A stretch of 64,000 nucleotides of DNA from Bhargavaea cecembensis. Its GTDB lineage: Bacteria; Bacillota; Bacilli; Bacillales_A; Planococcaceae. The position numbers were made by a program, and so were the translations under genes. Below are positions 1 to 8,672 of this stretch, in pieces (the stretch's first letter is position 1; each line of letters opens with the position of its first letter). The notes below the pieces were generated by a model that did no database searches, was not told the DNA's origin, and saw only the letters and a list, made by a program, of their open reading frames with translations. Location of the stretch: NCBI RefSeq assembly GCF_000826125.2, contig NZ_LN651373.1:1876753-1940752 (forward strand), given 5' to 3'.

Positions 1-199
1 TTCCGTCGATTCCATCTTCGAGGGCTGGATAAGGTTCACTTGGAGTTTGGAATCCTGGCACTCGCCCACAATTTCCTGAAAGTGGCGGGCATCCTGCGGA
101 TGCCTTCTGCCAAACATATTCAAAATAAAAGGAAGGAGGCGAAAAACGATTTGTTTTTCGCCTCCTTCATCATTTTAGGGACTTATCGGACAGCCCCTC
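1..199 (+). pseudogene. C-terminal end of an IS1182-type transposase (partial, left edge)
   Basis: Frame 1 opens at base 1 and reads FRRFHLRGLDKVHLEFGI, then LALAHNFLKVAGIL, which resembles the conserved C-terminus of IS1182-family DDE transposases (recognised from memory). After about base 110 the expected tail appears in another frame: around 120-197, frame 3 gives a basic stretch ending DLSDSP, like the DLLDSP tails of this family. This suggests a frameshift close to the end. The sequence around 177-197 (GGGACTTATCGGACAGCCCC) resembles the terminal repeat of such elements, so the insertion probably ends near 199, just past the stop of the neighbouring methyltransferase. Only the tail is in the window, so activity cannot be judged. 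Confidence 0.6.
132..168 (-). terminator. Rho-independent terminator after the methyltransferase
   Basis: A perfect 16-bp stem (132-147 with 153-168) has a 5-nt loop. Read on the minus strand it is followed by a T-rich stretch. It lies 37 bp beyond the stop of the minus-strand methyltransferase, inside what may be the insertion-sequence tail. Confidence 0.7.
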
Positions 200-204
200 T
201 TTGT

Positions 205-807
205 TTACTTCTTCCGTATTGCCCCCTGGATGACGTGGCCGGTTCCGGTGTGACGGCTTCCTTCCGAGCGGTCGGCCTCGCCGTAATAGAAATGAACGAC
301 GTCATGGGGACGGATCCAACGAAGGATGTCCGCCGGGTCATACAAGCTTTCAAGATTGCCCGGTCCCCCGGTACCGTAGCGCAACTGTTCTTCGGAATAG
401 ACTTCAAATAAAATGATGCCCCCGTTTTTCACGGAGCCGATCAGATTGAAAAAGAAGGATTCCTGGCTCTCCTTCGGAACATGGCCGAACACGAGGATCG
501 CCGCGTCGAACGAGTCGGCTGGAATCCGGTCCTTGATGAGATCGGCTTCCTTCGTCTCGATCTGTACGCCCCGTTTTTCTGCCAGTCCGACCGCTTTTTG
601 AAGACCGACGGTTGACTGATCGAAAGCGGTCACCGAATGACCCGCTTCCGCCAGGTAAACCGCGTTCCGGCCCTCACCCTCCGCTAGCGCCGCCACCTTC
701 GAATGAGGCGGGATCAGACGGGACATCGTCCGGATGAATTCGTTTGGTTCCGTCCCGTACACATATTCCTCTTCTGAAAAACGTTCGTCCCAATGGTTTC
801 TTGTCAT
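205..807 (-). CDS. Class I SAM-dependent methyltransferase
   Basis: A 200-residue soluble protein of the small Rossmann methyltransferase family that includes TehB-like enzymes. The SAM-binding motif I appears near residues 38-52 as VAALAEGEGRNAVYLA, followed by an acidic residue at the end of strand 2 (VTAFDQS) and a DAAILVFGHV motif. The start at 807 is chosen because GGAGAGG lies 6-8 bases upstream and the product begins MTRNHWDERFSEEEYVYG, as relatives do; an upstream in-frame ATG at 840 has no such site. The substrate cannot be read from sequence. It appears to be a single-gene unit ending at the stem at 132-168. Confidence 0.8.
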   Translation of the reverse strand: MTRNHWDERFSEEEYVYGTEPNEFIRTMSRLIPPHSKVAALAEGEGRNAVYLAEAGHSVTAFDQSTVGLQKAVGLAEKRGVQIETKEADLIKDRIPADSFDAAILVFGHVPKESQESFFFNLIGSVKNGGIILFEVYSEEQLRYGTGGPGNLESLYDPADILRWIRPHDVVHFYYGEADRSEGSRHTGTGHVIQGAIRKK

Positions 808-865
808 TTGAACCTCTCCCTTCTGCTTCTGTATCCGCATCCCGTATTACTTGAGCCGGCATGCG

Positions 866-2383
866 TCATTTGCCGATCAATCCCGCTTTCTTCAAGTAGT
901 CATGTGCCACGCGGGCCGGCGGTTCCCCGTCAACGCTCACCCGGTAATTCATTTCCCTCATTTCATCGTCTGAAATCCTGCCCGCCAGCCGGTTCAGTAC
1001 GCCCGCAAGCTCCGGATGCTCATCAGCCGTCTCTTTCCTCAAGAGCGGCGCGCCTTGATAAGGCGGGAACAGATGCCGGTCATCTTCCAGAACTTGCAGC
1101 CCGTAGCGCTCGATTTCGCTGTCCGTCGAATAGGCATCGACCAGGTTGATTTCTCCCGACTGGATGGCGCCGTAACGGAGTTTCGGCTCCATCGTGACAA
1201 CGTTCGGGAAATCAATGCCGTACAGCGACCGAATGCCAATGTACCCGTCCTCCCGGTCGGAAAACTCGAGCGAGAAGCCGGCATTCACGCGGTCCTCGAT
1301 CCGTTGCAGATCCGAAATCTGCTTTAATCCGTTTGAACGTGCGAAATCGGCAGGGACGGCGAGTGTATAAGTATTGTTATACTTCATCGGCTCCAGCAGC
1401 ACCAGATCGAACTGCCGGGCAAGCCCGTCCCGCGCCTGTTCATATACTTCCCGGCTGTCCGTGCTTTTGGCTTCCTCCCCGAGAAATTCAGAAATGGCCG
1501 TCCCGGTGAATTCCGGGTAGATGTCGATGTCCCCCGACTTCAGGGCATTGAACACGAACGACGTCTTCCCGAACCCCGGCTTTAATTCAACACTCAGATC
1601 TGTCTCTTCCTCAATCAGCAGCTTGTACATATTGATCAGGATTTCCGGCTCCGAACCGAGTTTGCCGGCCAGGACCAGCTTCCCGTCTTCTTTTCCGAAT
1701 AACGGAATGATGAGAACGAGCGTAACGACGGCCGCCATGCTTCCAAGCGCGATCAAGCTGCTCCTGAACGGCATCTGTTCGAGTCTTTTCAGGAAAAAAT
1801 CAAACACAAGCGCCAGAGCGGCGGCCGGAATCGCTCCGAGGACGATGAGACCGGTGTTGTTCCGGTCGATCCCGAGCAAAATCAGGTCACCGAGACCGCC
1901 GGCCCCGATCAGCGCGGCAAGTGTCGCCGTCCCGATGATCAGGACCGTCGCCGTCCGGATGCCCGCCATGATGACGGGCATGGCAAGCGGCAGTTCGACT
2001 TTCAGCAGCCTTCTCCTCGCGTTCATCCCCATCCCATCAGCCGCTTCAAGAAGGGCCGGGTCCACTTCACGGATGCCGGTGTATGTATTTCTCAGGATCG
2101 GGAGCAGCGCATAGGCCGTCAAAGTGATGATCGCCGGAATCCTGCCGATTCCGACAAGCGGGATTAGCAGTCCGAGCAGTGCGAGCGACGGAATCGTCTG
2201 GATGACGGAGGTGACGCCGATGATCCCGTCAGCCGCTTTCCGGTGGCGGGTGAGCCAGATCCCGAGCGGAAGGCTGATGAGGACAGCAAAGAACAAAGCG
2301 GTGAACGAGATTTCGATATGCTGAAGGAGGGCTGTCCATAGTTCCATTTTACGGTTGTTGAATTCATTCAATAGTTCACCCAT
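866..2383 (-). CDS. opuFB: Osmoprotectant ABC importer, fused permease and substrate-binding protein (OpuF-type)
   Basis: A 505-residue fusion. Residues 1 to about 215 form a hydrophobic permease domain like OpuCB/OpuBB, with the EAA-type loop near EAADGMGMNARRRLLKVELP. Residues from about 230 on form an extracytoplasmic binding domain like OpuCC/OpuBC (KLVLAGKLGSEPEILINMYK, then GDIDIYPEFTGTAISEFLG). Binding domains of this family hold glycine betaine, choline or carnitine in an aromatic cage. The gene overlaps the ATPase gene by 8 bp, so the two are translationally coupled. The fused layout is that of OpuF and BusAB systems. The exact substrate is not established. GGAGAG supports the start at 2383. 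Confidence 0.85.
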   Translation of the reverse strand: MGELLNEFNNRKMELWTALLQHIEISFTALFFAVLISLPLGIWLTRHRKAADGIIGVTSVIQTIPSLALLGLLIPLVGIGRIPAIITLTAYALLPILRNTYTGIREVDPALLEAADGMGMNARRRLLKVELPLAMPVIMAGIRTATVLIIGTATLAALIGAGGLGDLILLGIDRNNTGLIVLGAIPAAALALVFDFFLKRLEQMPFRSSLIALGSMAAVVTLVLIIPLFGKEDGKLVLAGKLGSEPEILINMYKLLIEEETDLSVELKPGFGKTSFVFNALKSGDIDIYPEFTGTAISEFLGEEAKSTDSREVYEQARDGLARQFDLVLLEPMKYNNTYTLAVPADFARSNGLKQISDLQRIEDRVNAGFSLEFSDREDGYIGIRSLYGIDFPNVVTMEPKLRYGAIQSGEINLVDAYSTDSEIERYGLQVLEDDRHLFPPYQGAPLLRKETADEHPELAGVLNRLAGRISDDEMREMNYRVSVDGEPPARVAHDYLKKAGLIGK

Positions 2384-3335
2384 GGTCTCTCTCCACTTTC
2401 TCCAGTCCGTCAGCCAGCAGCCTGAAGACGGAGGCGCGGTCGATTGTTCCGATGATTTCCCCGTTCTCTTCTACGCTGACCCGGTCTTCTTCGGCAAGCG
2501 CCTTGAGCAGGCGGTCAGCCGGAACATCCGCCGGGAGGTAAAGGCGCGGTGGCGGGCCGCTTGACGTTACCTTTGCGGCGGGGCGGAGATCGATCAGGTG
2601 AGACGGCGAAGAAACCGCCTTGCCGATGAACGACCGGACAAATTCATCGGCGGGGTGTCCGACGAGCTCTTCCGGGGTGCCCAACTGGATGATCCTGCCG
2701 TCCCGCATCAGGCAGATCCGGTCGGCGAGCTTCAGCGCTTCCTTCATGTCATGGGTTACGAACACCATCGTTTTCCCGAGCGTCTTTTTCAGCTGCAGCA
2801 GATCGTTCTGCAGCTCTTCCCGGCTCACCGGGTCGAGGGCACTGAACGGCTCATCCATGAGCAGGATATCCGGGTCCGCGGCAAGCGCCCGGATGACGCC
2901 GATCCGCTGCTGCTGGCCTCCCGACAATTCGGATGGCTTCCTGCGGGCGTAGACGGCGGGATCGAGACCGACCATTTCGAGCAATTCGGCTGCCCGCCGC
3001 TTTTGCTTTTCCTTTGGCCACTTTTTCATTTCCGGCACGACTGTAATATTCTCTTCGACAGTCATATGCGGGAACAGGGCGATCTGCTGGAGAACGTAAC
3101 CGATGTTCCATCTGAGATGATCGAGCGGATAGGATTCCACCGGCTTTCCGTCGATCAGAATCCGCCCGGATGTGTACGGGATGAGCCGGTTGATCATCTT
3201 CAAGGTCGTCGTCTTGCCGCAGCCGCTCGGACCGATCAGGACGAGGAACTCCCCTTCCCTGATGTCAAGATCCAGACGGTCAACGGCCAACGTCCCGTCG
3301 CGGTATTGCTTGGATGTCTGTTCGAATTTAATCAT
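2376..3335 (-). CDS. opuFA: Osmoprotectant ABC importer ATPase (OpuFA/OpuCA-type)
   Basis: A 319-residue ATPase that powers the adjacent fused permease. Walker A GPSGCGKTT is at residues 35-43, the ABC signature LSGGQQQR at about 140, and Walker B is DILLMDEPFSALD. The C-terminus after about residue 240 holds one CBS-like segment (ADRLLKALAEEDRVSVEEN) rather than the two usual in longer OpuCA/OpuAA proteins. CBS domains in this family sense ionic strength or nucleotides. AAGGAGA supports the start at 3335. It is the first gene of a two-gene operon with opuFB. Confidence 0.87.
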   Translation of the reverse strand: MIKFEQTSKQYRDGTLAVDRLDLDIREGEFLVLIGPSGCGKTTTLKMINRLIPYTSGRILIDGKPVESYPLDHLRWNIGYVLQQIALFPHMTVEENITVVPEMKKWPKEKQKRRAAELLEMVGLDPAVYARRKPSELSGGQQQRIGVIRALAADPDILLMDEPFSALDPVSREELQNDLLQLKKTLGKTMVFVTHDMKEALKLADRICLMRDGRIIQLGTPEELVGHPADEFVRSFIGKAVSSPSHLIDLRPAAKVTSSGPPPRLYLPADVPADRLLKALAEEDRVSVEENGEIIGTIDRASVFRLLADGLEKVERDHG

Positions 3336-3381
3336 CTCGCGAATCTCCTTCCAGAATTATGCCGGCTGCCGCTCCATTTCC

Positions 3382-3413
3382 CTTATACTCCCGTTGTGAG
3401 CGGGCGCTGTCAA
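3382..3413 (-). promoter_or_regulatory. Possible opuF operon promoter with long spacer
   Basis: On the minus strand TTGACA (3408-3413) is followed after 20 bases by TATAAG (3382-3387). A 20-bp spacer is unusually long. The spacer holds an inverted repeat CCCG-N7-CGGG, which could be an operator. Weak support. Confidence 0.35.
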
Positions 3414-3458
3414 GAAAACATATCCGCCAGTTGCCCGGGAGACACTCACCCACATCAT

Positions 3459-3490
3459 CGGGGCTGCCCGATCTTTCCCGGACAGCCCCG
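3459..3490 (-). terminator. Terminator-like stem after the BCCT gene
   Basis: A 12-bp stem with one G-U pair (3459-3470 with 3479-3490) and an 8-nt loop starts 6 bases past the stop of the minus-strand BCCT gene. It lacks a clear U-tract. Confidence 0.5.
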
Positions 3491-3495
3491 ACGCA

Positions 3496-5088
3496 TCACA
3501 TATTGATTTTCGATCTCCTGTCCTTCCAGTCTTTAGGTCTGACATTGCGGATCCAGGCTCTGTCCTCATCCATCATCCTCTTGGCCGCAAAGATCGTCAG
3601 CAGCTGAATGACGATAATCGGCAGTCCAAGGATTCCGGACAAGACTTCCAGCGGAGCCAGCCCGCCGACCCTCATGAGAATGAGAGCGAATGCCGTGACG
3701 ACAACCGCCACGATCAGCCTTAAGTTCTTGGACGGCTCCCCTTTACTCATATTGTTCGTCCCTGTATAAGAGGCGATCGTGTAGGTCGTCGAATCCAATG
3801 TCGTGATCATGAAAATTCCGGCTACGATGATGAAAATCACGATGACCAGGCCGGAAAGCGGCAGTGTGGAGAGAATCTCCGGGATGAGCCTCATGGCATC
3901 ATCCTGGACAATTTTCAGCGCATCCACCTGGCCGGTCAGGAATCGATTGACTCCAAGTCCGCCGAGAATGCCCGTCGCGACCCATGACAGTGCGGTCGGC
4001 GCGAGGAAATAAGTGAGGATCATTTCACGGATTGTACGGCCCCTAGATACTTTTGCGGCGAATATACTGTGCAGCATCGCCCATGTGGCACTGTAGGCAA
4101 ACCAGAACACTGTATTGCTTTCAATCCGGGTCGTCCCGCCGATCTTCATCGAATTGGTGTAGAAAGACAGATCCAGATAATTGGACAGCAGGAAACCGAC
4201 CGTGTCCGTGAAGTAGTTGAGTATGAATTTCCCGGGCCCGATGAGCAGAATAAAAACACCGAACGCTGCGGCCAGGTACATATTCAGCGTGCTCAGGCGC
4301 TTGATCCCCCGTTCGATCCCAAGATAGGCACTCATTGTGAAGAAGATCACCCAGATCAGCGTGACTGTCAATGTGAGCCCGAACGTGATGTCTATGTTAA
4401 AAAGCGAGGCGATATTATATGTGACAATCGGGGTGCCGAGGCCGAGAGTGACCGCCGCGCCGGCGAGAATGGTTACCAGGAAAATGATATCCAGCATCTT
4501 GCCGCCGAGTCCGTCGGTGAACCGGTCTCCAAAAAGCACGCGGAGTGTCTCCGAAACCCGCATGAAAGGCCTTTTTCTGACGTGGAGAACATATCCCATT
4601 GCAGGGGCGGCGATCACAAAGATTGCAAACACCTGAATGCTCCACATAAACATGCTGTAGGCATTTCCCCAAAGCAGCGATTCCGCCGATCCCGGCTCAA
4701 TGCCAAAAGGAGGATTTGCCGAGACTTCCGCCCACTCGGTCATCGCCGTGCGCATGATCGTCGATCCGAGACCCATCGAGATCAGGATAGATGCGTACTC
4801 AAACATATTGAATCGCGGTTTTTCCGCCGGATCTCCGAGAACAATGTCCCCATACTTTGAAAATGAAAACCAAAGCCCGGCTCCGGTCAGAATGATGGTG
4901 TACCATATGTATCCCCACGAAAATGAACTGACAATCCAGTCAAAAATCCGATTGAGCAGTTCCGTGGATTCCGCTTCATAAAGAGTGAACGGAATGCTCA
5001 TTGCAAAAACGATCAGCAAGGCCGGAATAAATATTTTCCGCTCAACCATGCTCTTTTTCTTTTTTCTTTCTTCTCTCTTCCTATTCAT
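3496..5088 (-). CDS. BCCT-family sodium- or proton-coupled transporter, divergent
   Basis: A protein of about 530 residues with roughly 12 membrane segments and the BCCT signature SRGRTIREM after the eighth segment. Two family hallmarks differ. The glycine-rich GMGIG-type stretch in helix 3 reads SMGLGSTIMRTAMTEW. The tryptophan-rich box in helix 8 reads FWFAYSATWAMLHSIFAA instead of the WWxxW pattern that forms the betaine cage. The substrate may therefore not be a classical betaine. The start is placed at ATG 5088, about 5 bases after GGAGGGG; a TTG directly before it is too close to that site. It lies beside the OpuF importer, suggesting an osmotic or related role (inference). Confidence 0.8.
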   Translation of the reverse strand: MNRKREERKKKKSMVERKIFIPALLIVFAMSIPFTLYEAESTELLNRIFDWIVSSFSWGYIWYTIILTGAGLWFSFSKYGDIVLGDPAEKPRFNMFEYASILISMGLGSTIMRTAMTEWAEVSANPPFGIEPGSAESLLWGNAYSMFMWSIQVFAIFVIAAPAMGYVLHVRKRPFMRVSETLRVLFGDRFTDGLGGKMLDIIFLVTILAGAAVTLGLGTPIVTYNIASLFNIDITFGLTLTVTLIWVIFFTMSAYLGIERGIKRLSTLNMYLAAAFGVFILLIGPGKFILNYFTDTVGFLLSNYLDLSFYTNSMKIGGTTRIESNTVFWFAYSATWAMLHSIFAAKVSRGRTIREMILTYFLAPTALSWVATGILGGLGVNRFLTGQVDALKIVQDDAMRLIPEILSTLPLSGLVIVIFIIVAGIFMITTLDSTTYTIASYTGTNNMSKGEPSKNLRLIVAVVVTAFALILMRVGGLAPLEVLSGILGLPIIVIQLLTIFAAKRMMDEDRAWIRNVRPKDWKDRRSKINM

Positions 5089-5170
5089 CAAATCCCCTCC
5101 AAAATGATTGGCGTTTCCGTGTTAACTAGAGAACCTGCACTCCTTCCATTTTATTTCCGAAACATTTGAC

Positions 5171-5199
5171 AATATATCATGAAAAATCAAGCATTTCAA
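5171..5199 (-). promoter_or_regulatory. Sigma-A promoter of the BCCT gene
   Basis: On the minus strand TTGAAA (5194-5199) and TATATT (5171-5176) are separated by 17 bases, about 85 bases before the start codon. Confidence 0.65.
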
Positions 5200-5269
5200 A
5201 CCGGCCAGGCGCCAAATAAAAGAAAACGGAAATGCTCCCTCGCTGCCGGCAGCTATGTTCTCATACGAA

Positions 5270-5303
5270 AAACCCCTCAGGATTATTCATATCCGAAGGG
5301 GGG
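5270..5303 (-). terminator. Rho-independent terminator after glmS
   Basis: On the minus strand a GC-rich stem with a short internal mismatch ends in GGGG followed by TTTTTCG. It lies about 20 bases after the glmS stop. Confidence 0.75.
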
Positions 5304-5323
5304 TGTACGCTTGATTTTGATGG

Positions 5324-7126
5324 TTATTCCACGGTGACCGACTTTGCCAGGTTGCGCGGCTGGTCGACGTCGCAGCCGCGGTGGAGGGCGGCGAAGTAGC
5401 TGAGAAGCTGGAGAGGGATGACGGAGACGAGCGGCGTCAGCATCGGGTGGACGGCTGGAATGTTCATTTGGTCTCCCTCTTCCCCGGTCCCTTCCATTGA
5501 AATGATGCAGGCCTTGGCTCCGCGTGCCGTCACTTCTCTTACATTGCCGCGGATGTTCGCGCTGACAGCGGCCTGGGTGGCCAGAGCAAAGACCGGTGTC
5601 CCTTCCTCAATGAGAGCGATCGTCCCGTGCTTCAATTCCCCGCCGGCAAACCCTTCCGCCTGGATATAGGAGATCTCCTTCAGTTTAAGGGCGCCTTCCA
5701 GGCTCACATGGTAGTCGAGACCGCGCCCGATGAAGAAGGCGTTCCGGCTCATTTCAAGGAATTCGAATGAGAGGGTCTCCAATTCATCTTTCCGATCGAT
5801 CACCGACTGGATCGCATTTGCCGCAACGCCGAGTTCCCGGGTCAGATCGAAACGGGGCTCCATCCCCTTCCCTTCCGCAGCGAGCGCGGCCAGGATCGCG
5901 AGCACGGCAATCTGGGCGGTATAGGCTTTCGTCGAAGCGACCGCAATCTCAGGACCCGCATGAAGAAGAACGGTGTGGTCGGCTTCGCGGGAAAGCGTAG
6001 AGCCGGCGACGTTCGTGACCGTGAGGGACGGATGACCGAGCGCTTTCACTTTCACGAGAACCTGGCGGCTGTCCGCCGTCTCGCCGGACTGGGAGATAAA
6101 GATGAACAGCGGTTTTTTGGAAAGGAGCGGCATGTTGTAGCCGAATTCACTGGATATATGGACTTCCGTCGGGACGGCTGCGAGTTTTTCAAAGAACTCC
6201 TTACCGACGAGCCCCGCATGGTAGCTCGTACCGGCAGCGATGATGTAAATCCTGTCCGCCTCGTTGATCGCTTCGAGTGCCCCAGCGTCTGCGTGCAGTT
6301 TGCCGCTTTCATCCTGATAAGCCTGGATGATTTTCCGGAGGACGGCCGGCTGCTCGTCGATTTCCTTGAGCATGTAATGCGGGTATGTTCCCTTTTCGAT
6401 GTCCGAAGCGTCGAGTTCCGCCTTGAACGGAGCCCGCTCGACCGGTTCACCCGCGAGTGTCCGGATGCGGATTCCCTCCTTCTTTACGATGACAATCTCC
6501 CCGTCATTCAGTTCGACGAACCGGTCCGTCACTTGCAGCATCGCCATCGCATCGGACGAGACCACATTAAATCCGTCTCCGAGGCCGATGAGGAGCGGTG
6601 ATTTGTTCTTGGCGACAAAAATAGTTTCCGGTTCCTGTTCATCGAGCATTGCGATTGCGTACGATCCATGTAGCAGGCCCAGCGTCTTGGCGAACGCCTC
6701 TTCGGTGTTCAGGCCTTCCCCGGCGAATTTCCCGATAAGCTGGACGATGATTTCGGTGTCCGTGTCCGATTTCAACTCAACTCCGGCCAAGTGTACGTTC
6801 ATGAGCTTCCCGTAATTTTCAATGACTCCGTTGTGAACGAGTGTGAAACGGCCCGATTCGTCCCGGTGCGGGTGGGCATTTCGGACATCCGGTACGCCGT
6901 GAGTCGCCCAGCGGGTATGCCCGATTCCAGACTTGCCCTCCGCTCCGGGATCCACTATGGCCCGGAGATCGGCAATCCGGCCCTTTTCCTTGAACAGCTC
7001 TACACGGTCTCCCGTGGCGACCGCTATTCCCGCGGAGTCATACCCTCGGTATTCGAGCTTTTCCAGGCCTCTCAGCAAAATTTCCTTTGCATCCCGTTCT
7101 CCGATATAACCAACGATTCCGCACAT
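5324..7126 (-). CDS. glmS: Glutamine-fructose-6-phosphate aminotransferase (isomerizing)
   Basis: Makes glucosamine-6-phosphate from fructose-6-phosphate and glutamine, the first committed step to UDP-GlcNAc for the cell wall. The 600-residue product begins MCGIVGYIG, so Cys2 becomes the N-terminal nucleophile of the glutaminase domain (about 1-215). Two SIS sugar-isomerase domains follow, with [12 protein letters not shown] and ASTKAYTAQ motifs. It ends in the usual NLAKSVTVE. The start at 7126 has GGAGG 8 bases upstream and fixes Cys at position 2; in-frame sequence farther upstream is leader. It is controlled by the self-cleaving glmS ribozyme in its leader. Confidence 0.97.
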   Translation of the reverse strand: MCGIVGYIGERDAKEILLRGLEKLEYRGYDSAGIAVATGDRVELFKEKGRIADLRAIVDPGAEGKSGIGHTRWATHGVPDVRNAHPHRDESGRFTLVHNGVIENYGKLMNVHLAGVELKSDTDTEIIVQLIGKFAGEGLNTEEAFAKTLGLLHGSYAIAMLDEQEPETIFVAKNKSPLLIGLGDGFNVVSSDAMAMLQVTDRFVELNDGEIVIVKKEGIRIRTLAGEPVERAPFKAELDASDIEKGTYPHYMLKEIDEQPAVLRKIIQAYQDESGKLHADAGALEAINEADRIYIIAAGTSYHAGLVGKEFFEKLAAVPTEVHISSEFGYNMPLLSKKPLFIFISQSGETADSRQVLVKVKALGHPSLTVTNVAGSTLSREADHTVLLHAGPEIAVASTKAYTAQIAVLAILAALAAEGKGMEPRFDLTRELGVAANAIQSVIDRKDELETLSFEFLEMSRNAFFIGRGLDYHVSLEGALKLKEISYIQAEGFAGGELKHGTIALIEEGTPVFALATQAAVSANIRGNVREVTARGAKACIISMEGTGEEGDQMNIPAVHPMLTPLVSVIPLQLLSYFAALHRGCDVDQPRNLAKSVTVE

Positions 7127-7213
7127 ATTCGTTTCCTCCGATTGAGGCAATGCGAAAGAAGCGTCCCGATGCCGTTTTTTTGGCCGCGGGCGCTGCATTG
7201 CCGATTAATTTGG

Positions 7214-7252
7214 ATCCGCTCAAGCGTGTTCTTCACGCTTCTGTCAGCGGAT
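7214..7252 (-). other. Stable nested hairpin between the glmS ribozyme and the glmS start
   Basis: Outer arms ATCCGCT (7214-7220) and AGCGGAT (7246-7252) enclose inner arms AAGCGTG (7222-7228) and CACGCTT (7234-7240). No U-tract follows on the minus strand, so it is probably not a terminator. It could affect mRNA decay or ribosome access after ribozyme cleavage (inference). Confidence 0.55.
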
Positions 7253-7420
7253 GGAAATGCCGGCTTCCCGTTCTGTTTCACCTGATCGCTCAAGTGTTTT
7301 GCCGGAAAGCATGACAACCGGGCATTGCGGTCGGGAGGCATCCGCCGAATCTTCGATGAACCTCCACCTCGTCTGCTGGGGTGAAAATGCACGGACTTGC
7401 CCAGCTCTGGCGCTTTAATT
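7250..7420 (-). ncRNA. glmS ribozyme (glucosamine-6-phosphate-responsive)
   Basis: The minus strand carries the hallmark AAAGCGCCAG at the cleavage site, so cleavage would fall between A at 7414 and G at 7413. It then carries the core GACGAGGTGGAGGTTCATCG, GAAGATTCGGCGGATG, CTCCCG, and a pairing region ending near 7250. This matches the B. subtilis glmS ribozyme core from memory. Bound GlcN6P triggers self-cleavage, and the downstream mRNA is then degraded. It lies about 125 bases before the glmS start codon. Confidence 0.95.
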
Positions 7421-7472
7421 GTTTTCCGATTTTGGCGTAACGCCAATCCTCCTTCGCCATGATTGCTTTTGT

Positions 7473-7502
7473 ACTTTATTACAGACTGCCCTTTTTTGTC
7501 AA
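7473..7502 (-). promoter_or_regulatory. Sigma-A promoter of glmS
   Basis: Minus strand: TTGACA (7497-7502), 18-base spacer, TAAAGT (7473-7478). The transcript would begin about 55 bases before the ribozyme cleavage site. Confidence 0.65.
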
Positions 7503-7569
7503 TCAAAACTGCAAACCGGAAAATAACAGACATTCTTCTGATACAGAAGGGGAACAAGTAAGATTTTTA

Positions 7570-7649
7570 GCGGAAGCAATGGCCGGATTGGCGGACGCAT
7601 TTTGTCACGAAAGATTTTCGCGGACGCAACAACGAGTTTCGCGGACGCA
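7570..7649. repeat. Short intergenic array with core GCGGACGCA
   Basis: The core GCGGAAGCA/GCGGACGCA starts at 7570, 7591, 7620 and 7641, giving spacings of 21, 29 and 21 bases, with TTTTCG/TTTG between. It sits between the glmS promoter and the AT-rich patch. The rest of 7503-7759 holds no gene I can support. Confidence 0.7.
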
Positions 7650-7759
7650 TTTTGCCTCATGCGATTTTCGTGTAGTAAAAAGAGCGTCTTTCGTGCGCAT
7701 TTTTCCTGACCAACGGTGAGAGAGATCTCTCTTACCTTTTATGCAACAACCACGGTCGT

Positions 7760-7942
7760 TTATGGATTTTCCTTTCTGTCATTATTCATTATTGCTTTTA
7801 CAGTCTCAGGGATACCAACAAAGACTATTATTCCGCCTATCATTGCTAAGAATGTGTCTAAGCTTATTACTTTCGTTAAGAAAAGCAAAACCATAATAGC
7901 AAGCACGAATAATCGCCAGTAAAATAAAAATTTCTTTTTCAT
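7760..7942 (-). CDS. Small two-segment membrane protein, function unknown
   Basis: A 60-residue product with a basic N-terminus (MKKKFLFYWR) and two hydrophobic stretches (LFVLAIMVLLFLTKV and TFLAMIGGIIVFVGI), ending in a charged tail. A GGGGG stretch lies about 7 bases upstream. It is in a visibly AT-rich patch unlike its neighbours. I do not recognise a family. Bases 7943-8226 upstream are AT-rich with no recognisable feature. Confidence 0.5.
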   Translation of the reverse strand: MKKKFLFYWRLFVLAIMVLLFLTKVISLDTFLAMIGGIIVFVGIPETVKAIMNNDRKENP

Positions 7943-8226
7943 CGAGACGCCCCCAATTTTCTTCTAAATGGCCCGATCACTTCTTTTGTATTCAAGTGGT
8001 TGGATAGCTCAATCTATGAACTATGTTCACTAAAGTAACTGCGATGGAAAGGCCTAAGTTCTTTGTATTTCCGAATCAAATAAACATTTCCATGCAGTTA
8101 TCAATAAAAAAAATCATGCCAAAATACCATACTTTTTAATCTAATTTTTGTCTTCCAGAGTAAAGTGGCTTTTTGTCGAACTCATAACCATGGCCGATAT
8201 GATATGATATAATCTTCTTTCTTGAT

Positions 8227-8637
8227 TTACTCTTTTTGGTAAGTAATCCAGGTTGGACATGGTGAAAAAGGAAACGTTTTTAATACTTCCATTGCATAGC
8301 TATCAGTTGTATCAAACTCACCTATAATATCCTTTACGTTCTGAGTAATAGAATACTGTATGTGTTGAAATATTAGTTGTGGAATTAATTCTTTATACAT
8401 CATGTCCGAGCAACCACACCACCCCAATTCATAGGAATTCTCACGATCTGATTCGTGGAGAAACGAATATGCTATTATTTCTTTCCATCTTGTATCTAAA
8501 AAGATATAACTCCCATTAATGACTGTGTCATTTTCTAAGATCAGCTTTTCCCATTCATCAAGCTTCGCATCAACTACTGGATTCACTTTATGAGTTTCTT
8601 CATAGTTACTTTTGACAAGAAGCGTTAACTTTTTCAT
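8227..8637 (-). CDS. Hypothetical protein, AT-rich island
   Basis: A 136-residue soluble protein, acidic overall, with Trp-Cys-Gly-Cys (LGWCGCSDMMYKE) near the middle and a further Cys near the C-terminus. I do not recognise its family. No good ribosome-binding site precedes the ATG, which lowers confidence. Codon use is AT-rich like the flanking genes at 7760 and 8673 and unlike the rest of the window, suggesting recent transfer. It may be co-transcribed with the GNAT gene 35 bases upstream. Confidence 0.5.
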   Translation of the reverse strand: MKKLTLLVKSNYEETHKVNPVVDAKLDEWEKLILENDTVINGSYIFLDTRWKEIIAYSFLHESDRENSYELGWCGCSDMMYKELIPQLIFQHIQYSITQNVKDIIGEFDTTDSYAMEVLKTFPFSPCPTWITYQKE

Positions 8638-8672
8638 TAGTACATTGTTTGAGGAAACCTCAGCTAACGTTT

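Noticed and set aside
7072..7557. 161-residue frame over the glmS leader
   Set aside because: It covers the glmS ribozyme and start region; conservation there is explained by RNA structure.
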